Part shown: positions 25,514 through 33,240 of the stretch, one piece after another
Layout of the letters: each line of letters begins with the position of its first letter
Numbering within the stretch: the stretch's first letter is position 1
NCBI GenBank assembly: GCA_040081265.1
Contig: JBEBGV010000006.1
Span: 1-64,000, forward strand
Direction of reading: 5' to 3'
Origin: JBEBGV01 sp040081265
GTDB lineage: Bacteria > Acidobacteriota > Vicinamibacteria > Vicinamibacterales > UBA2999
DNA length: 64,000 nt
Notes under the pieces: generated by a model
The model's database searches: none
Told to the model about the DNA's origin: nothing
The model's input: the letters and a program-made list of their open reading frames with translations, nothing else
Program-made: the position numbers and the translations under genes

Positions 25514-26647
25514 TCAATCGAGCAGCTTCAGGAACGCGACGATGTCGGCTCGATCCTGCGGGGTGAGGAAGATCGCGCCACCGCTGGTTGCGTCGAAGAA
25601 GTTCGCATAGTGTGCCAATACGTCTTCAAGCGTTTTGGCTGAGTTGTCGTGGAAGTAGGGCGCGGTGTCCTTGACGCCGTGCAGCGTCGGGATCTTGAAC
25701 GCGTTGACGTGTTCGCGAGTGGACTGGTCAACGCTGCCGGTGATGAGCGCCCGGCCAGGGTCGGGGCTGAAGACGTGCGTCTCGTCCAGGGTCCCAGGGT
25801 TGAAGATGAACTCCCGGACGGGATTGAGCGCGGTGTTGAACTCTGAGACGAGGATGCTCTGGAAACGCGTGCCGGCCGGAATCGGCATTCCGGTGAAGTC
25901 CGGCGCGAACGCGTTGGTCTGGTTGAGCATCGGCCCGCTGTGGCACTGGGCGCAGAGTCCGTTCTTGAACGTCGGGTCGGGCGGCCCGTCGACGAAGAAG
26001 CGGCGACCGCGCTTCTCCTTTGACGAGCTTCCCTTCGGAAGTTCCGGCAACCTGCCCTTGTTCGCCAGGTTCCTCATGTCGGACGAGCTGAAGAACGCAC
26101 TGGTCTTCTGAAAGTCGGCGAGATTCGTCAGTTCGGTGGGCGAGGGCAGGACGCCGGCGGCGTGATCGAGAATGGCGCCTGCGGCCTGCGACTCGAGCGT
26201 TGGCTGCCGCCCGTCGCTCATGAGGACCGGGTCGAGCGCCGGGGTGTTCATCGTCGTGGGGATGCCTCGGCGTACCGTCACCGTTCTCGCCAACGGGTCG
26301 TCGGCCAGGGTGACGTTCGATGGAAGGGGGATCGTAATGAGCACCGTTGCGTCGGCGAGCATCCTGGTGACGCCGTTTCCCAGGCCATCGTCGCTGCCGT
26401 CGTGCACGAAGAGCGGATCAGCAGGGTTCTTCTTGAAGCGCTTTGTCGCGTCCTTGGGCGAGACTGTGCCGGTGGCGGCACTGTGGCAGGTTCGGCAGGT
26501 GCGGCCGTTCCCGCCGTAGGTCTCTCTTTCGAAGAGCGTCTTGCCGTCACGCGGCTTCGGCGTGGCGGCGCCGGCGCTCAGCACCGTGCTCATCGCGACC
26601 GCGACCAACGAGAAGGCAGAAATCCCGATCAGTGTTGCCGTTCGCAT
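25514..26647 (-). CDS. Exported di-haem cytochrome c (MauG/cytochrome c peroxidase-like)
   Basis: 377 aa from the ATG at 26647 (MRTATLIGISAF). A signal peptide covers residues 1-28. Two c-type haem motifs are present, CRTCH (51-55) and CAQCH (232-236), which is the two-domain plan of the CCP/MauG superfamily. The closing section FKIPTLHGVKDTAPYFHDNSAKTLED, preceded by a possible distal ligand Met, and the terminal DIVAFLKLLD helix are typical. It is probably a periplasmic electron-transfer or peroxidase-like protein. No partner oxidoreductase is adjacent, so the substrate is open. The longer upstream frame has no signal peptide at its start. Confidence 0.88.
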   Translation of the reverse strand: MRTATLIGISAFSLVAVAMSTVLSAGAATPKPRDGKTLFERETYGGNGRTCRTCHSAATGTVSPKDATKRFKKNPADPLFVHDGSDDGLGNGVTRMLADATVLITIPLPSNVTLADDPLARTVTVRRGIPTTMNTPALDPVLMSDGRQPTLESQAAGAILDHAAGVLPSPTELTNLADFQKTSAFFSSSDMRNLANKGRLPELPKGSSSKEKRGRRFFVDGPPDPTFKNGLCAQCHSGPMLNQTNAFAPDFTGMPIPAGTRFQSILVSEFNTALNPVREFIFNPGTLDETHVFSPDPGRALITGSVDQSTREHVNAFKIPTLHGVKDTAPYFHDNSAKTLEDVLAHYANFFDATSGGAIFLTPQDRADIVAFLKLLD

Positions 26648-26969
26648 CGATATCCCCTGGGCGCTGCGCGCGTCTACGGCGCCACCGTCAGAACCAGTTG
26701 CGCTCTGTTGGCGGTGGCTCTCACACCTCACCTCGCCTCTGATAGTTGGGGATCATGGTCCCTTACTACGGGATGCATGATGGACGAGTCGTGGACATCT
26801 TCCTGTCAAAAGCACGACGTCGACTGTGCTTTTGACCATCTGTGGGAGTTGAGTACTACGCGCTCTAGGAGTGGTGTCCTGGAGGCGAGTGCAGAACAGT
26901 GCGAAATGTGCGGGAGCGTTGGAAGCGGGAGAGACTGGTTGCTGGTTGCTGGTTGTTAGTTGTTGGTTA
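26648..26969. other. Gene-free stretch between the cytochrome gene and the 21-bp array
   Basis: Contains the 5' flank of the minus-strand cytochrome gene; a GATATCCCC segment just upstream is not a recognised site. Around 26800-26900 the sequence shows nothing identifiable, and 26935-26969 is a short GGTTGCTGG-family repeat. No RNA gene or coding frame is convincing here. Confidence 0.6.
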
Positions 26970-27242
26970 CCAGTTGCCGGCGAATCGTGCGCAGGCCCAG
27001 TGTCATCGTCCGACGCGGCAGATCTAATCTGAAAGTACGGCGCGCTAATCTCGCTATGGGCGAACCCAAGTCGTACGTGGGTCGGGTGCAACGAAATCGG
27101 CGCTCTGCTAATGTGCGCGTGCGCTGGCGCAATCCGAAATCCCGCTCCGCTCATCTTTCGACCGCTGCGCTGATTGAGTCGACCGCGCGCCTGATTTGCC
27201 AAGGCGCCCCGCTAATCTCCAAACGCGCGCCGCTAATGTGTG
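26970..27242. repeat. Periodic 21-bp degenerate repeat array upstream of tRNA-Leu
   Basis: About 13 units, each with a core close to GCGCNCCGCTAAT. The final T of the AAT-like core falls at 26985, 27006, 27028, 27049, then two weak units, 27112, 27133, 27154, 27174, 27195, 27216 and 27237, that is spacings of 20-22 and usually 21 bp. The array ends about 60 bp before the tRNA. Read as protein it would give heptad repeats, but it lies in no credible gene. Function unknown. Confidence 0.75.
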
Positions 27243-27303
27243 TGACTGCAAACGGCTCCGGCATCCACCGAGCCGTAGGCGTACACTGTTGCTGCCGCTT
27301 CGA

Positions 27304-27390
27304 GCCGGGGTGGCGAAACTGGCAGACGCACAGGACTTAAAATCCTGGGACCGCAAGGTCGTGCGGGTTCGATTCCCGCCCCCGGCACCA
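27304..27390 (+). tRNA. tRNA-Leu (anticodon UAA)
   Basis: 87 nt including the encoded CCA. Acceptor GCCGGGG pairs with CCCCGGC (27380-27386), discriminator A, then CCA. The anticodon arm CAGGA-CTTAAAA-TCCTG gives anticodon TAA. A long class II variable arm (GACC-GCAA-GGTC) and the T arm GCGGG-TTCGATT-CCCGC are intact. A TACACT hexamer (27282-27287) is a possible -10 element. It stands as a single tRNA directly downstream of the 21-bp array. Confidence 0.97.
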
Positions 27391-27534
27391 CGAATTTACT
27401 GAGGAAGTCGCCGAGTACTGCTTTGGGTTGGTCGGTTGAGCGGCGCCTGACCTACGTGCCTGAACAAGACGTCAGGCACAATTCAGGTAAGGGCAAGGTG
27501 GAGCGGTGTTAGCCTCAGTCGCTGGAGGAGCCTG

Positions 27535-27933
27535 ATGACACGACTGGTCACCACCATGGCGGCAATCCTCGCGCTCGGTGCGGTTCTCGGCGCCCATCAC
27601 TCCTATACAGCATTTGATCGGACCCGCACGGTCACGATCACCGGAACGGTAGAGCAGGTTCATTTTGCGAACCCTCATGTCGTGTTGAGACTCCGCGTCG
27701 ACAGCGCCGAGCCGGTCACAGTGTCATGGAACTCGTTGTCTCAACTCGCCTACGCGGGTGTGACCGCCAGGATGATCAACGTGGGCGACCAGCTGACGGT
27801 GACGGGAAGTCCGGCTCTCGATCCGGCTCGCCATGAGATTACGCTGATTCGCAAGGTCGAGGACCGTGCCAGCGGTTGGTGGTGGGAAGCCAATCAGGTA
27901 TTCAGATCTTCGGAAAGCGGGAAGCAGGACTGA
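27535..27933 (+). CDS. Exported DUF6152 family protein
   Basis: 132 aa, ATG at 27535 after a strong GGAGGAG site (27524-27530). A signal peptide (residues 1-19) precedes HHSYTAFDR, the hallmark start of DUF6152, followed by VTITGTVEQVHFANPHVVLRLRV, WNSLSQLAYAGVTARMINVGDQLTVTGSPA and a C-terminal strand. It is a small beta-barrel-like exported protein resembling OB-fold YdeI/BOF-like domains. The family is widespread in environmental proteobacteria and acidobacteria and has no known function. The leading His pair could bind metal once the signal is removed; this is inference. Confidence 0.85.
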   Translation: MTRLVTTMAAILALGAVLGAHHSYTAFDRTRTVTITGTVEQVHFANPHVVLRLRVDSAEPVTVSWNSLSQLAYAGVTARMINVGDQLTVTGSPALDPARHEITLIRKVEDRASGWWWEANQVFRSSESGKQD

Positions 27934-27976
27934 CACCAGGCGAAGAGCGTCTGGCCGATTCATCATCGTTCGCCCG

Positions 27977-28711
27977 TTACTTCGCTGCGCACCCTTTGCG
28001 CGCCTGCTCGAAGCCATCGAACAGCCGCCAGGCTTTGTCTCCGGCCAGCGTCTCCAGACGATGCGGCTGGCCCTTTTCCTCAGTGTATTGAGCGATGTCG
28101 CCCTTCGACCGCAGATACTCGGCCTCGCGCCGCATCTCGCCGTGCCAGCGGTAGTCGTCGTTCTCGCCGACGAACATGAACACGCACATCTTCGAGATGG
28201 CGTTGAGCTTGGCCGGGCTCGGCTGCCACATGTAGCCTGGAAACGCGGTCACCGAGACGAAGTACTGAGGGTTGGCGGCGGCGACGTGGAACGCGGCGAT
28301 GCCGCCGTTTGACGGACCGGCGACATGGAACTTGCCGCCCTCAACCTTGTAGTCGGCCAGCATCAGTTTGAGGAACTCCGGAAAAATCCGCTCGCCATCG
28401 TCAAAGAACAGGTTCCCGCTAGGCGCCGCTGGCGCGATGACGATGAAGCCGCGCTTCTCGGCTTCGGCGCGCAGGTTGCGGTTCAGCACGCCGTCCACGG
28501 TGTTCATCGTCTGAGGACCGCCGCCGAAGGCGAGGATGGCGGGGTAGGTGCGCGCCGGGTCGTAGCCGGTCGGCAGCACCACCTTGTAGTCCACCGTGAC
28601 GCCCGCCACCTTCTTCGCGAGGGTGCGCACCTCAGCGTGGGCGGACAGCGGAACGAACATGAGGCCGGCGGCGAGCAGCAGGACGAGGGTCGTGCGCGGG
28701 CGAGGTGTCAT
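27977..28711 (-). CDS. Exported alpha/beta hydrolase, esterase/depolymerase-like
   Basis: 244 aa from the ATG near 28711 (MTPRPRTTLVLLLAAG). Signal peptide to about residue 26 (AHAE). The core has YKVVLPTGYDPARTYPAILAFGG (oxyanion strand), RGFIVIAPAAPSG, the nucleophile elbow VAGPSNGG (G-x-S-x-G, Ser about 134), FMFVGENDDYRWH supplying the likely acid, and a His late in EEKGQPHRLE. It fits feruloyl-esterase or PHB-depolymerase-like secreted hydrolases. The neighbouring DUF6152 and CBS genes do not indicate a substrate. Confidence 0.85.
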   Translation of the reverse strand: MTPRPRTTLVLLLAAGLMFVPLSAHAEVRTLAKKVAGVTVDYKVVLPTGYDPARTYPAILAFGGGPQTMNTVDGVLNRNLRAEAEKRGFIVIAPAAPSGNLFFDDGERIFPEFLKLMLADYKVEGGKFHVAGPSNGGIAAFHVAAANPQYFVSVTAFPGYMWQPSPAKLNAISKMCVFMFVGENDDYRWHGEMRREAEYLRSKGDIAQYTEEKGQPHRLETLAGDKAWRLFDGFEQARKGCAAK

Positions 28712-28921
28712 CGAGTTCCTCCAGGACGAGCGCGGTCGCTGCCCATTGTCACATGGGGGCGGTGCGAGCGTCCTCCCGGCGGATTCCTTCGCCGGCGCGG
28801 GAAGATTCCCGTGGCTGGGGCGCACGGGAAGCCCATCCACGCGCCCGTTGGGTGCGAGAAGTCGATCCCTCGCCGCTGGTACCACTTTCGCCACGCTCAT
28901 GTCGCGGAGGTATTTTCCCCT

Positions 28922-29356
28922 GTGACTCACATTCCTGCCGTTGCCACAGTGATGACGCCGTTCCCGTACTCGGTCGGCGTGGACGCGTCCCTCCGCCAGG
29001 CGCACGAGATGATGGTCGCTCATCAGGTGCGTCACCTGCCCGTGCTCAGGGGGCATGCACTCGTCGGGGTTGTTTCCGATCGTGACATCAAGCGTGCGCT
29101 CGATCCGGATCTGGGCCTTCCGCCGATGGACGAGCTGTTTGTGCGGGATGTCTACGTCCCTGAGCCCATTTCCGTTGACGATGCGGCACCGCTCGACGAG
29201 GTGCTGGAGCAGATGGCGTCGGAACACATCGGCAGCGTGCTCGTCACCAAACACGGTCGGCTCGTCGGCATCTTCACATCGACCGATGCCTGCCGCGTCT
29301 ACTGCGCGCACCTGCGGACCTTGTTCCCTCAGGGAAGTGGTGAGGAGGTCGCCTGA
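28922..29356 (+). CDS. CBS-domain pair protein
   Basis: 144 aa from the GTG at 28922, supported by GGAGG (28906-28910). It consists of two CBS motifs only. The first has VMTPFPYSVGVDASLRQAHEMMVAHQ and RHLPVLRGHALVGVVSDRDI. The second has VRDVYVPEPISVDDAAPLDEVLEQM and HIGSVLVTKHGRLVGIFTSTD. Such Bateman modules bind adenosine nucleotides and gate enzymes or transporters, or act alone as energy sensors. There is no fused effector and no evident partner next door. The long in-frame extension upstream is antisense to the hydrolase and is rejected. Confidence 0.9.
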   Translation: MTHIPAVATVMTPFPYSVGVDASLRQAHEMMVAHQVRHLPVLRGHALVGVVSDRDIKRALDPDLGLPPMDELFVRDVYVPEPISVDDAAPLDEVLEQMASEHIGSVLVTKHGRLVGIFTSTDACRVYCAHLRTLFPQGSGEEVA

Positions 29357-29374
29357 CGCCGGCTCGTTCGGCGC

Positions 29375-29677
29375 CTAGCTGTCTGGTGGACCGTCGTTGT
29401 CGTCGGCGGCGAGGCGCCAGCCAATGGCCCAGTTCTGGGCCTGCATCTGATCGCTGCAGTGGATCGCGCTGGTCCAGTCGTCGAGGTGTCTGAACCCGAG
29501 GGCGCGGCCGTTGAGGAACCAGGCGAAGATCGCGCCGTGCGGCCGCGGGATGATCACAGCATGCGACGACAGGCCATTCGCGCGGTGCATGCGCCACATC
29601 ACAGTGGAACCGTCAAAAAGCGAAGGGTGCGGGATCTCAGACAACCCTGACTGATCCGCAAGGGTGGTACCAGGCAT
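29375..29677 (-). CDS. Small hypothetical protein
   Basis: 100 aa from the ATG at 29677 (a GTG at 29686 is also in frame). No signal peptide or membrane helix. The centre reads MWRMHRANGLSSHAVIIP, then HGAIFAWFLNGRALGFRHLDDW, then a Trp-rich end, which has the hydrophobic rhythm of a folded small domain rather than random translation. I do not recognise it. It is convergent with the CBS gene, ending 18 bp past it. Moderately likely to be real. Confidence 0.45.
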   Translation of the reverse strand: MPGTTLADQSGLSEIPHPSLFDGSTVMWRMHRANGLSSHAVIIPRPHGAIFAWFLNGRALGFRHLDDWTSAIHCSDQMQAQNWAIGWRLAADDNDGPPDS

Positions 29678-29756
29678 CTGGCGCACCCGGCTGGCGCGAT
29701 CGCTCGCCGCCGACTCTTAAAGGCTCCCGCCGCGAGGACTAAAGGTCGCCGTGCCC

Positions 29757-30104
29757 ATGGTGTGCGACCATTGGCGCGTGACCACACCTCGAATTCCAGC
29801 TGCTGAGCCACTGCGGCTGGACGCACTCATCACGCCCACCGCCCAGGGCATCGCCAGTCGAATCCTGGCGAAAACTGATGGCGGCAACGTCACGCTCTTC
29901 GCTTTTGACGAAGGGCAGGGCCTGACGGAACACACCTCACCCTATGATGCCCTGGTGATGGTGCTCCACGGCTCATTGGCCTTGACCATCGGTGGAACGC
30001 CGGTTGTCGCGACGCCTGGCACCATCGTGCTGCTGCCGGCGAACGTCCCGCATGCACTCGAGGCACCGCAAGCGTGCCGGATGGTGCTGACGATGCTCAA
30101 GTAG
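29757..30104 (+). CDS. Cupin-domain protein
   Basis: 115 aa from the ATG at 29757 (a GTG at 29778 is an alternative). It is a single small cupin barrel: GNVTLFAFDEGQGLTEHTSPYDALVMVLHGSLALTIGG carries cupin motif 1 with reduced metal-ligand histidines (only one clear His and a Glu-Gly), and TPGTIVLLPANVPHALEAPQ is motif 2 with its His. Such stand-alone cupins may bind metal or small molecules and often lack known catalysis. It ends 8 bp before the convergent VOC gene. Confidence 0.85.
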   Translation: MVCDHWRVTTPRIPAAEPLRLDALITPTAQGIASRILAKTDGGNVTLFAFDEGQGLTEHTSPYDALVMVLHGSLALTIGGTPVVATPGTIVLLPANVPHALEAPQACRMVLTMLK

Positions 30105-30112
30105 GCGCCGCC

Positions 30113-30493
30113 CTACGTCATCGAGTGCAGGCCGATCACGTTGCCGTTGGGGTCGGTGACAAGCGCGATGAAGCCATACTGACCGATGGCGAACTTGTCC
30201 CGCACGATGTGTCCACCGTTATCGGGCACGCGCTTCGCTTCGACGGCACAGTCCGCGCAACTGAAATAGACGATGGTCGCGTTGCCGTTCGGCTGCTCGC
30301 CACCCTGCATGCTGGCCAGTGCGCCGCTGGCGCCGGAGCCGTTGGGCTCCATAGGGAAGGCCCACATGGTCCCGACGCTCGGCTCAGGGCTCTCCAGCGC
30401 GGTCAGCGTTACACCAAGCACCGCTTCATAGAACGCGCGGGCCTTCGCCATGTCCTTCACGTAAATTTCGAACCAGCCAACGGGATTGCGCAT
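30113..30493 (-). CDS. VOC superfamily (glyoxalase-like) protein
   Basis: 126 aa, ATG at 30493 with AAGGAGAG upstream. One vicinal-oxygen-chelate unit: PVGWFEIYVKDMAKARAFYEAVLG (beta-alpha with the family FYE segment), GTMWAFPMEPNGSGASGAL, a VYFSCADCAVEAKRVPDNGGHIV strand-helix, and FIALVTDPNGNVIGLHSM at the end. It belongs to the 27-kDa/PhnB-like glyoxalase/bleomycin-resistance group. It may detoxify or bind a small molecule; the substrate is unknown. Convergent with the cupin gene and upstream of a large membrane protein gene. Confidence 0.9.
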   Translation of the reverse strand: MRNPVGWFEIYVKDMAKARAFYEAVLGVTLTALESPEPSVGTMWAFPMEPNGSGASGALASMQGGEQPNGNATIVYFSCADCAVEAKRVPDNGGHIVRDKFAIGQYGFIALVTDPNGNVIGLHSMT

Positions 30494-30523
30494 GAGTCTC
30501 TCCTTTATCTGGCCAATGTATCT

Positions 30524-32407
30524 TCAAAAGCGGTACACGGAATAGACCCCGCTATCGAAGAGACGCTCGAGTGGTAGAGGTTCGGGGTGGACGTAGTCCT
30601 TGCGGATGAGCAGGTGAGTCCAGCGATGGGTGCGGGCAGCCTCGGTAATCGCGGGACTCCACGAGGGCGCTTGCAGAAGCTTCTGCAGTTCGCGGCGCTC
30701 GGGTGAGAACGGATAGGCCTCGTAGAAGTAGTTCACCGCGAACGCCTGGTGGCCGAACAGCGCCGGGATCTGCATCTGACGCTCGTCGCGACTGAAGCCG
30801 TCGGCAGGGTAACGCAGGTCGTTGGTGACGATGAGCGTGCCGGTTGTGGGGATGGTGGCGAGGGCTTCGCCGAGTGCACGGTTGTCGGCAAACTCGTGCC
30901 CCTGCGCAGGATTGTCGAGCAGCACCCGCGCATAACGGGCGCTGACAAAGAGCGCCGGTAGGGTCACAAGCAGCACGGCCACGCCCGCCACCGACTTCGT
31001 TGTCCGTCCGAGCCTCAGCCAACATGTCGCCAGCACGCTGATCACGAAAATGTGCAGCAGGACGGGGACGGGCATCATCACCTGTCGCCAGTCGTCCTCG
31101 TTCATCATGCTGACGCCGAACCCGCGGCGCTGATCGACCAGACGCAGCACGTTGACCACCAGGAAGGGCGCAATTGCGAACACCAGCATCGCCAGGTTGC
31201 GCCGATCGAAACCCTGGCGCCATCCCGGTACGGCCGCGATCAGCGGCAGCACCAGCCAGGCAATGTCGTACACGAACCAGCGCGTGCCTCCGTGCCCTTC
31301 GACGTAATCGAGGAAGAACCACGGGTCGATCGTGGTCTTCAGCTCCGCGGGAATCGAGGGCAGAATCCAGAACGCCCCGTAGACGGCGCCGAAGACGGCG
31401 ACCGCGGCCACGGCGGGAAGTGCCGGTCGCAGACTGCGTTCCGACAGCACGCGCCAGCCCTGCGCCAGGCAGAAGCCAGCCATCAGCGCAACGCCGGCCG
31501 GCGACTTGAAGATGATCGCGCTCCCCAGCAGGAAGACTGCCAGACGCCACCCCAGGGTCGGTGCCGCCGCGATCGCGGCAGCGCTGGCAAGCACGAGAAA
31601 GTGTCCGGCGAGGTTCTGGATGTTGGGCGTGACCGCCCAGATCTGCCAGTTGCGCGTGAGTCCTTCGAGCGGCTCCAGAGAACCAGCCGAGACGGCGCGG
31701 ACGAGCGCAGGCGCCACCTCTCTCCAGAAGTCGTACCACAGCGTGGGTACGGGGACGAGGAGCAGCGGCACGGTGAGCGCCAGCGGAAGGGCCGGCGCAA
31801 TCGCCCGCGCCAGCATGACCGAGGCGGCGATGATGCCCGCAATCAGCAGCGGCACGACGAGGGCGAAGAGCACCTGGTGGGGGAGCATGCCCGAGCCACG
31901 CGAGATCAGCGCGGCCGCACCATGCATGCCGAAGTGGTAGGGGCGTTGCCCGTCGACCACGCTCAGCGAGTGGGGTGGGTAGGCCTGTGCGCCGATGAGC
32001 GCGTGCACTTTTTCGAGGAAGTACGGGATGTCCACATTGAAGAACTCAGGCGGGAATGCGCCGGGTGCCATGCGGAAGGTCGAGATCAGCGGCGGCGCCA
32101 GCGCCAGCAGTGCCAGGAGTCCCGCCAGCACCCCGTCCTGCGTCACCCTGATCTGCAGGCTCGGTGGTCTGAAGGCTGCGCGTCGATGGATGGAAGCTGC
32201 GGCAACAAACAAGACAGTCGGGACCGAGTACCACGGCGCCCGCAGCTCGAGAGACAGCAGGAAGCCAACGCTCGAGAGCATCAGGCCCGCGATCAGTCGG
32301 ACCATGGCAACCGCAAGAGTCTGGCGCTGGCCTTCGGAACCGACGAACAGGGCCCCGGTCACATACCCGCAGCTGTAGAGAATGAGAAGCGCGCCGACGA
32401 TGGACAT
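30524..32407 (-). CDS. Large polytopic membrane protein, possible GT-C-like glycosyltransferase
   Basis: 627 aa, ATG at 32407. About twelve hydrophobic segments, starting SIVGALLILYSCGYVTGALFVG. The first big loop has AFPPEFFNVDIPYFLEKVHALIGAQAYPP and a QRPYHFGMHGAAALISRGSG segment, with acidic and His residues where GT-C enzymes keep their active site. The last 120 residues are soluble (DNPAQGHEFADNRALGEAL onward) with a TLIVTNDLRYPADGF strand. No named family was recognised. Its promoter region is shared with the divergent GT2 gene, which makes a glycan-assembly role plausible. Confidence 0.72.
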   Translation of the reverse strand: MSIVGALLILYSCGYVTGALFVGSEGQRQTLAVAMVRLIAGLMLSSVGFLLSLELRAPWYSVPTVLFVAAASIHRRAAFRPPSLQIRVTQDGVLAGLLALLALAPPLISTFRMAPGAFPPEFFNVDIPYFLEKVHALIGAQAYPPHSLSVVDGQRPYHFGMHGAAALISRGSGMLPHQVLFALVVPLLIAGIIAASVMLARAIAPALPLALTVPLLLVPVPTLWYDFWREVAPALVRAVSAGSLEPLEGLTRNWQIWAVTPNIQNLAGHFLVLASAAAIAAAPTLGWRLAVFLLGSAIIFKSPAGVALMAGFCLAQGWRVLSERSLRPALPAVAAVAVFGAVYGAFWILPSIPAELKTTIDPWFFLDYVEGHGGTRWFVYDIAWLVLPLIAAVPGWRQGFDRRNLAMLVFAIAPFLVVNVLRLVDQRRGFGVSMMNEDDWRQVMMPVPVLLHIFVISVLATCWLRLGRTTKSVAGVAVLLVTLPALFVSARYARVLLDNPAQGHEFADNRALGEALATIPTTGTLIVTNDLRYPADGFSRDERQMQIPALFGHQAFAVNYFYEAYPFSPERRELQKLLQAPSWSPAITEAARTHRWTHLLIRKDYVHPEPLPLERLFDSGVYSVYRF

Positions 32408-32451
32408 GGGGTCGAGCGTGCATAATTACACGACTTCAGTAGGAGATCCTG

Positions 32452-33147
32452 TTGGCCGATGGCGTATCCCTGTTTTTTCCCATGTTCAACGAAGAGGGCA
32501 ACATTCAGCAGGCGGTGACGTCGGCACTTGGCGCCCTGCAACTGCTGGCCATGGATCACGAAGTGATCGTCGTCAACGACGGCAGCCGCGATCGCACCGG
32601 CGTGCTCGCGGATCAGCTGGTCGCGGCCCATCCCAACGTCAGGGTTGTCCATCACCCACAGAATCGCGGCTACGGGGCGGCGCTGCGCAGCGGCTTCGAA
32701 GCGGCGCGCTATCCGCTCGTGGCCTTCGTCGATGGCGACAACCAGTTCGACGTGCGCGAACTGTCGGGACTGCTGGCCGCGCTCGACGGCTGCGAGGTGG
32801 TCAGCGGCTATCGCATCACGCGGCGCGACCCGCCCATCAGGCGGCTCAACGCCTTCATGTACAACTGGCTGGCGCGGCTGCTCTTCGCCATCGCTGTGCG
32901 CGACGTCAACTGCGCGTTCAAGGTCTACCGTCGCGAGCTGCTGGATCGGGTCCTGCCGCACCTGCGCAGCACCGGCGCGCTCATCAACGTCGAGATGCTG
33001 GCGCGAGCTGGCAAGGTTGGCGCCCGCATCACCGAGGTCGGGGTGCACCATTTCCCGCGCGAGGCGGGCAGTCAGACAGGCGGCAGTCCGGCGGTCATCG
33101 TGCGCGCGTTCCGAGAGTTTTTCGCGTTGTGGCGGGAACTACGGTGA
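32452..33147 (+). CDS. Family 2 glycosyltransferase, DPM1-like
   Basis: 231 aa starting at TTG 32452, 6 nt after AGGAG (32441-32445); a CATAAT -10-like hexamer lies at 32421-32426. It is a soluble GT-A enzyme: SLFFPMFNEEGNIQQAV, HEVIVVNDGSRDRTG (nucleotide binding), QNRGYGAALRSGFEAA, and FVDGDNQFDVRE, where the DGD takes the DxD metal role. The central region INVEMLARAGKVGARITEVGVHH matches dolichyl/polyprenyl-phosphate sugar synthases. No membrane anchor is present. It could make the polyprenyl-phosphate sugar used by the large membrane GT-like proteins around it. Confidence 0.9.
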   Translation: MADGVSLFFPMFNEEGNIQQAVTSALGALQLLAMDHEVIVVNDGSRDRTGVLADQLVAAHPNVRVVHHPQNRGYGAALRSGFEAARYPLVAFVDGDNQFDVRELSGLLAALDGCEVVSGYRITRRDPPIRRLNAFMYNWLARLLFAIAVRDVNCAFKVYRRELLDRVLPHLRSTGALINVEMLARAGKVGARITEVGVHHFPREAGSQTGGSPAVIVRAFREFFALWRELR

Positions 33148-33149
33148 CC

Positions 33150-33233
33150 GGCGGGTCGTTCCGACCCGCCCTACGTACGTCCAGAACGGACGCGCGCCCG
33201 GACCGTACGTAGGCCGGGTCGGAACGACCCGGC
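33150..33233. repeat. Inverted pair of REP-like hairpins
   Basis: A GCGGGTCG..CGACCCGC unit ending CCTACGTACG (33150-33179) and an inverted unit ACGTAGGCCGGGTCG..CGACCCGGC (33204-33233) facing it. They sit between the convergent GT2 and 543-aa membrane genes. Confidence 0.85.
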
Positions 33234-33240
33234 GCGACAC

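Noticed and set aside
26970..27242. CRISPR array
   Set aside because: The units are short, degenerate and contiguous at 21 bp, with no conserved repeat separated by unique spacers and no cas genes.
26960..27340. 126-aa open frame over the 21-bp array and into the tRNA
   Set aside because: Its heptad pattern is simply the 21-bp repeat translated, it runs into the tRNA, and there is no ribosome site or conserved domain.
31052..32425. 457-aa frame antisense to the large membrane protein
   Set aside because: Highly charged, low-complexity translation without any domain, opposite a clear multispan gene.
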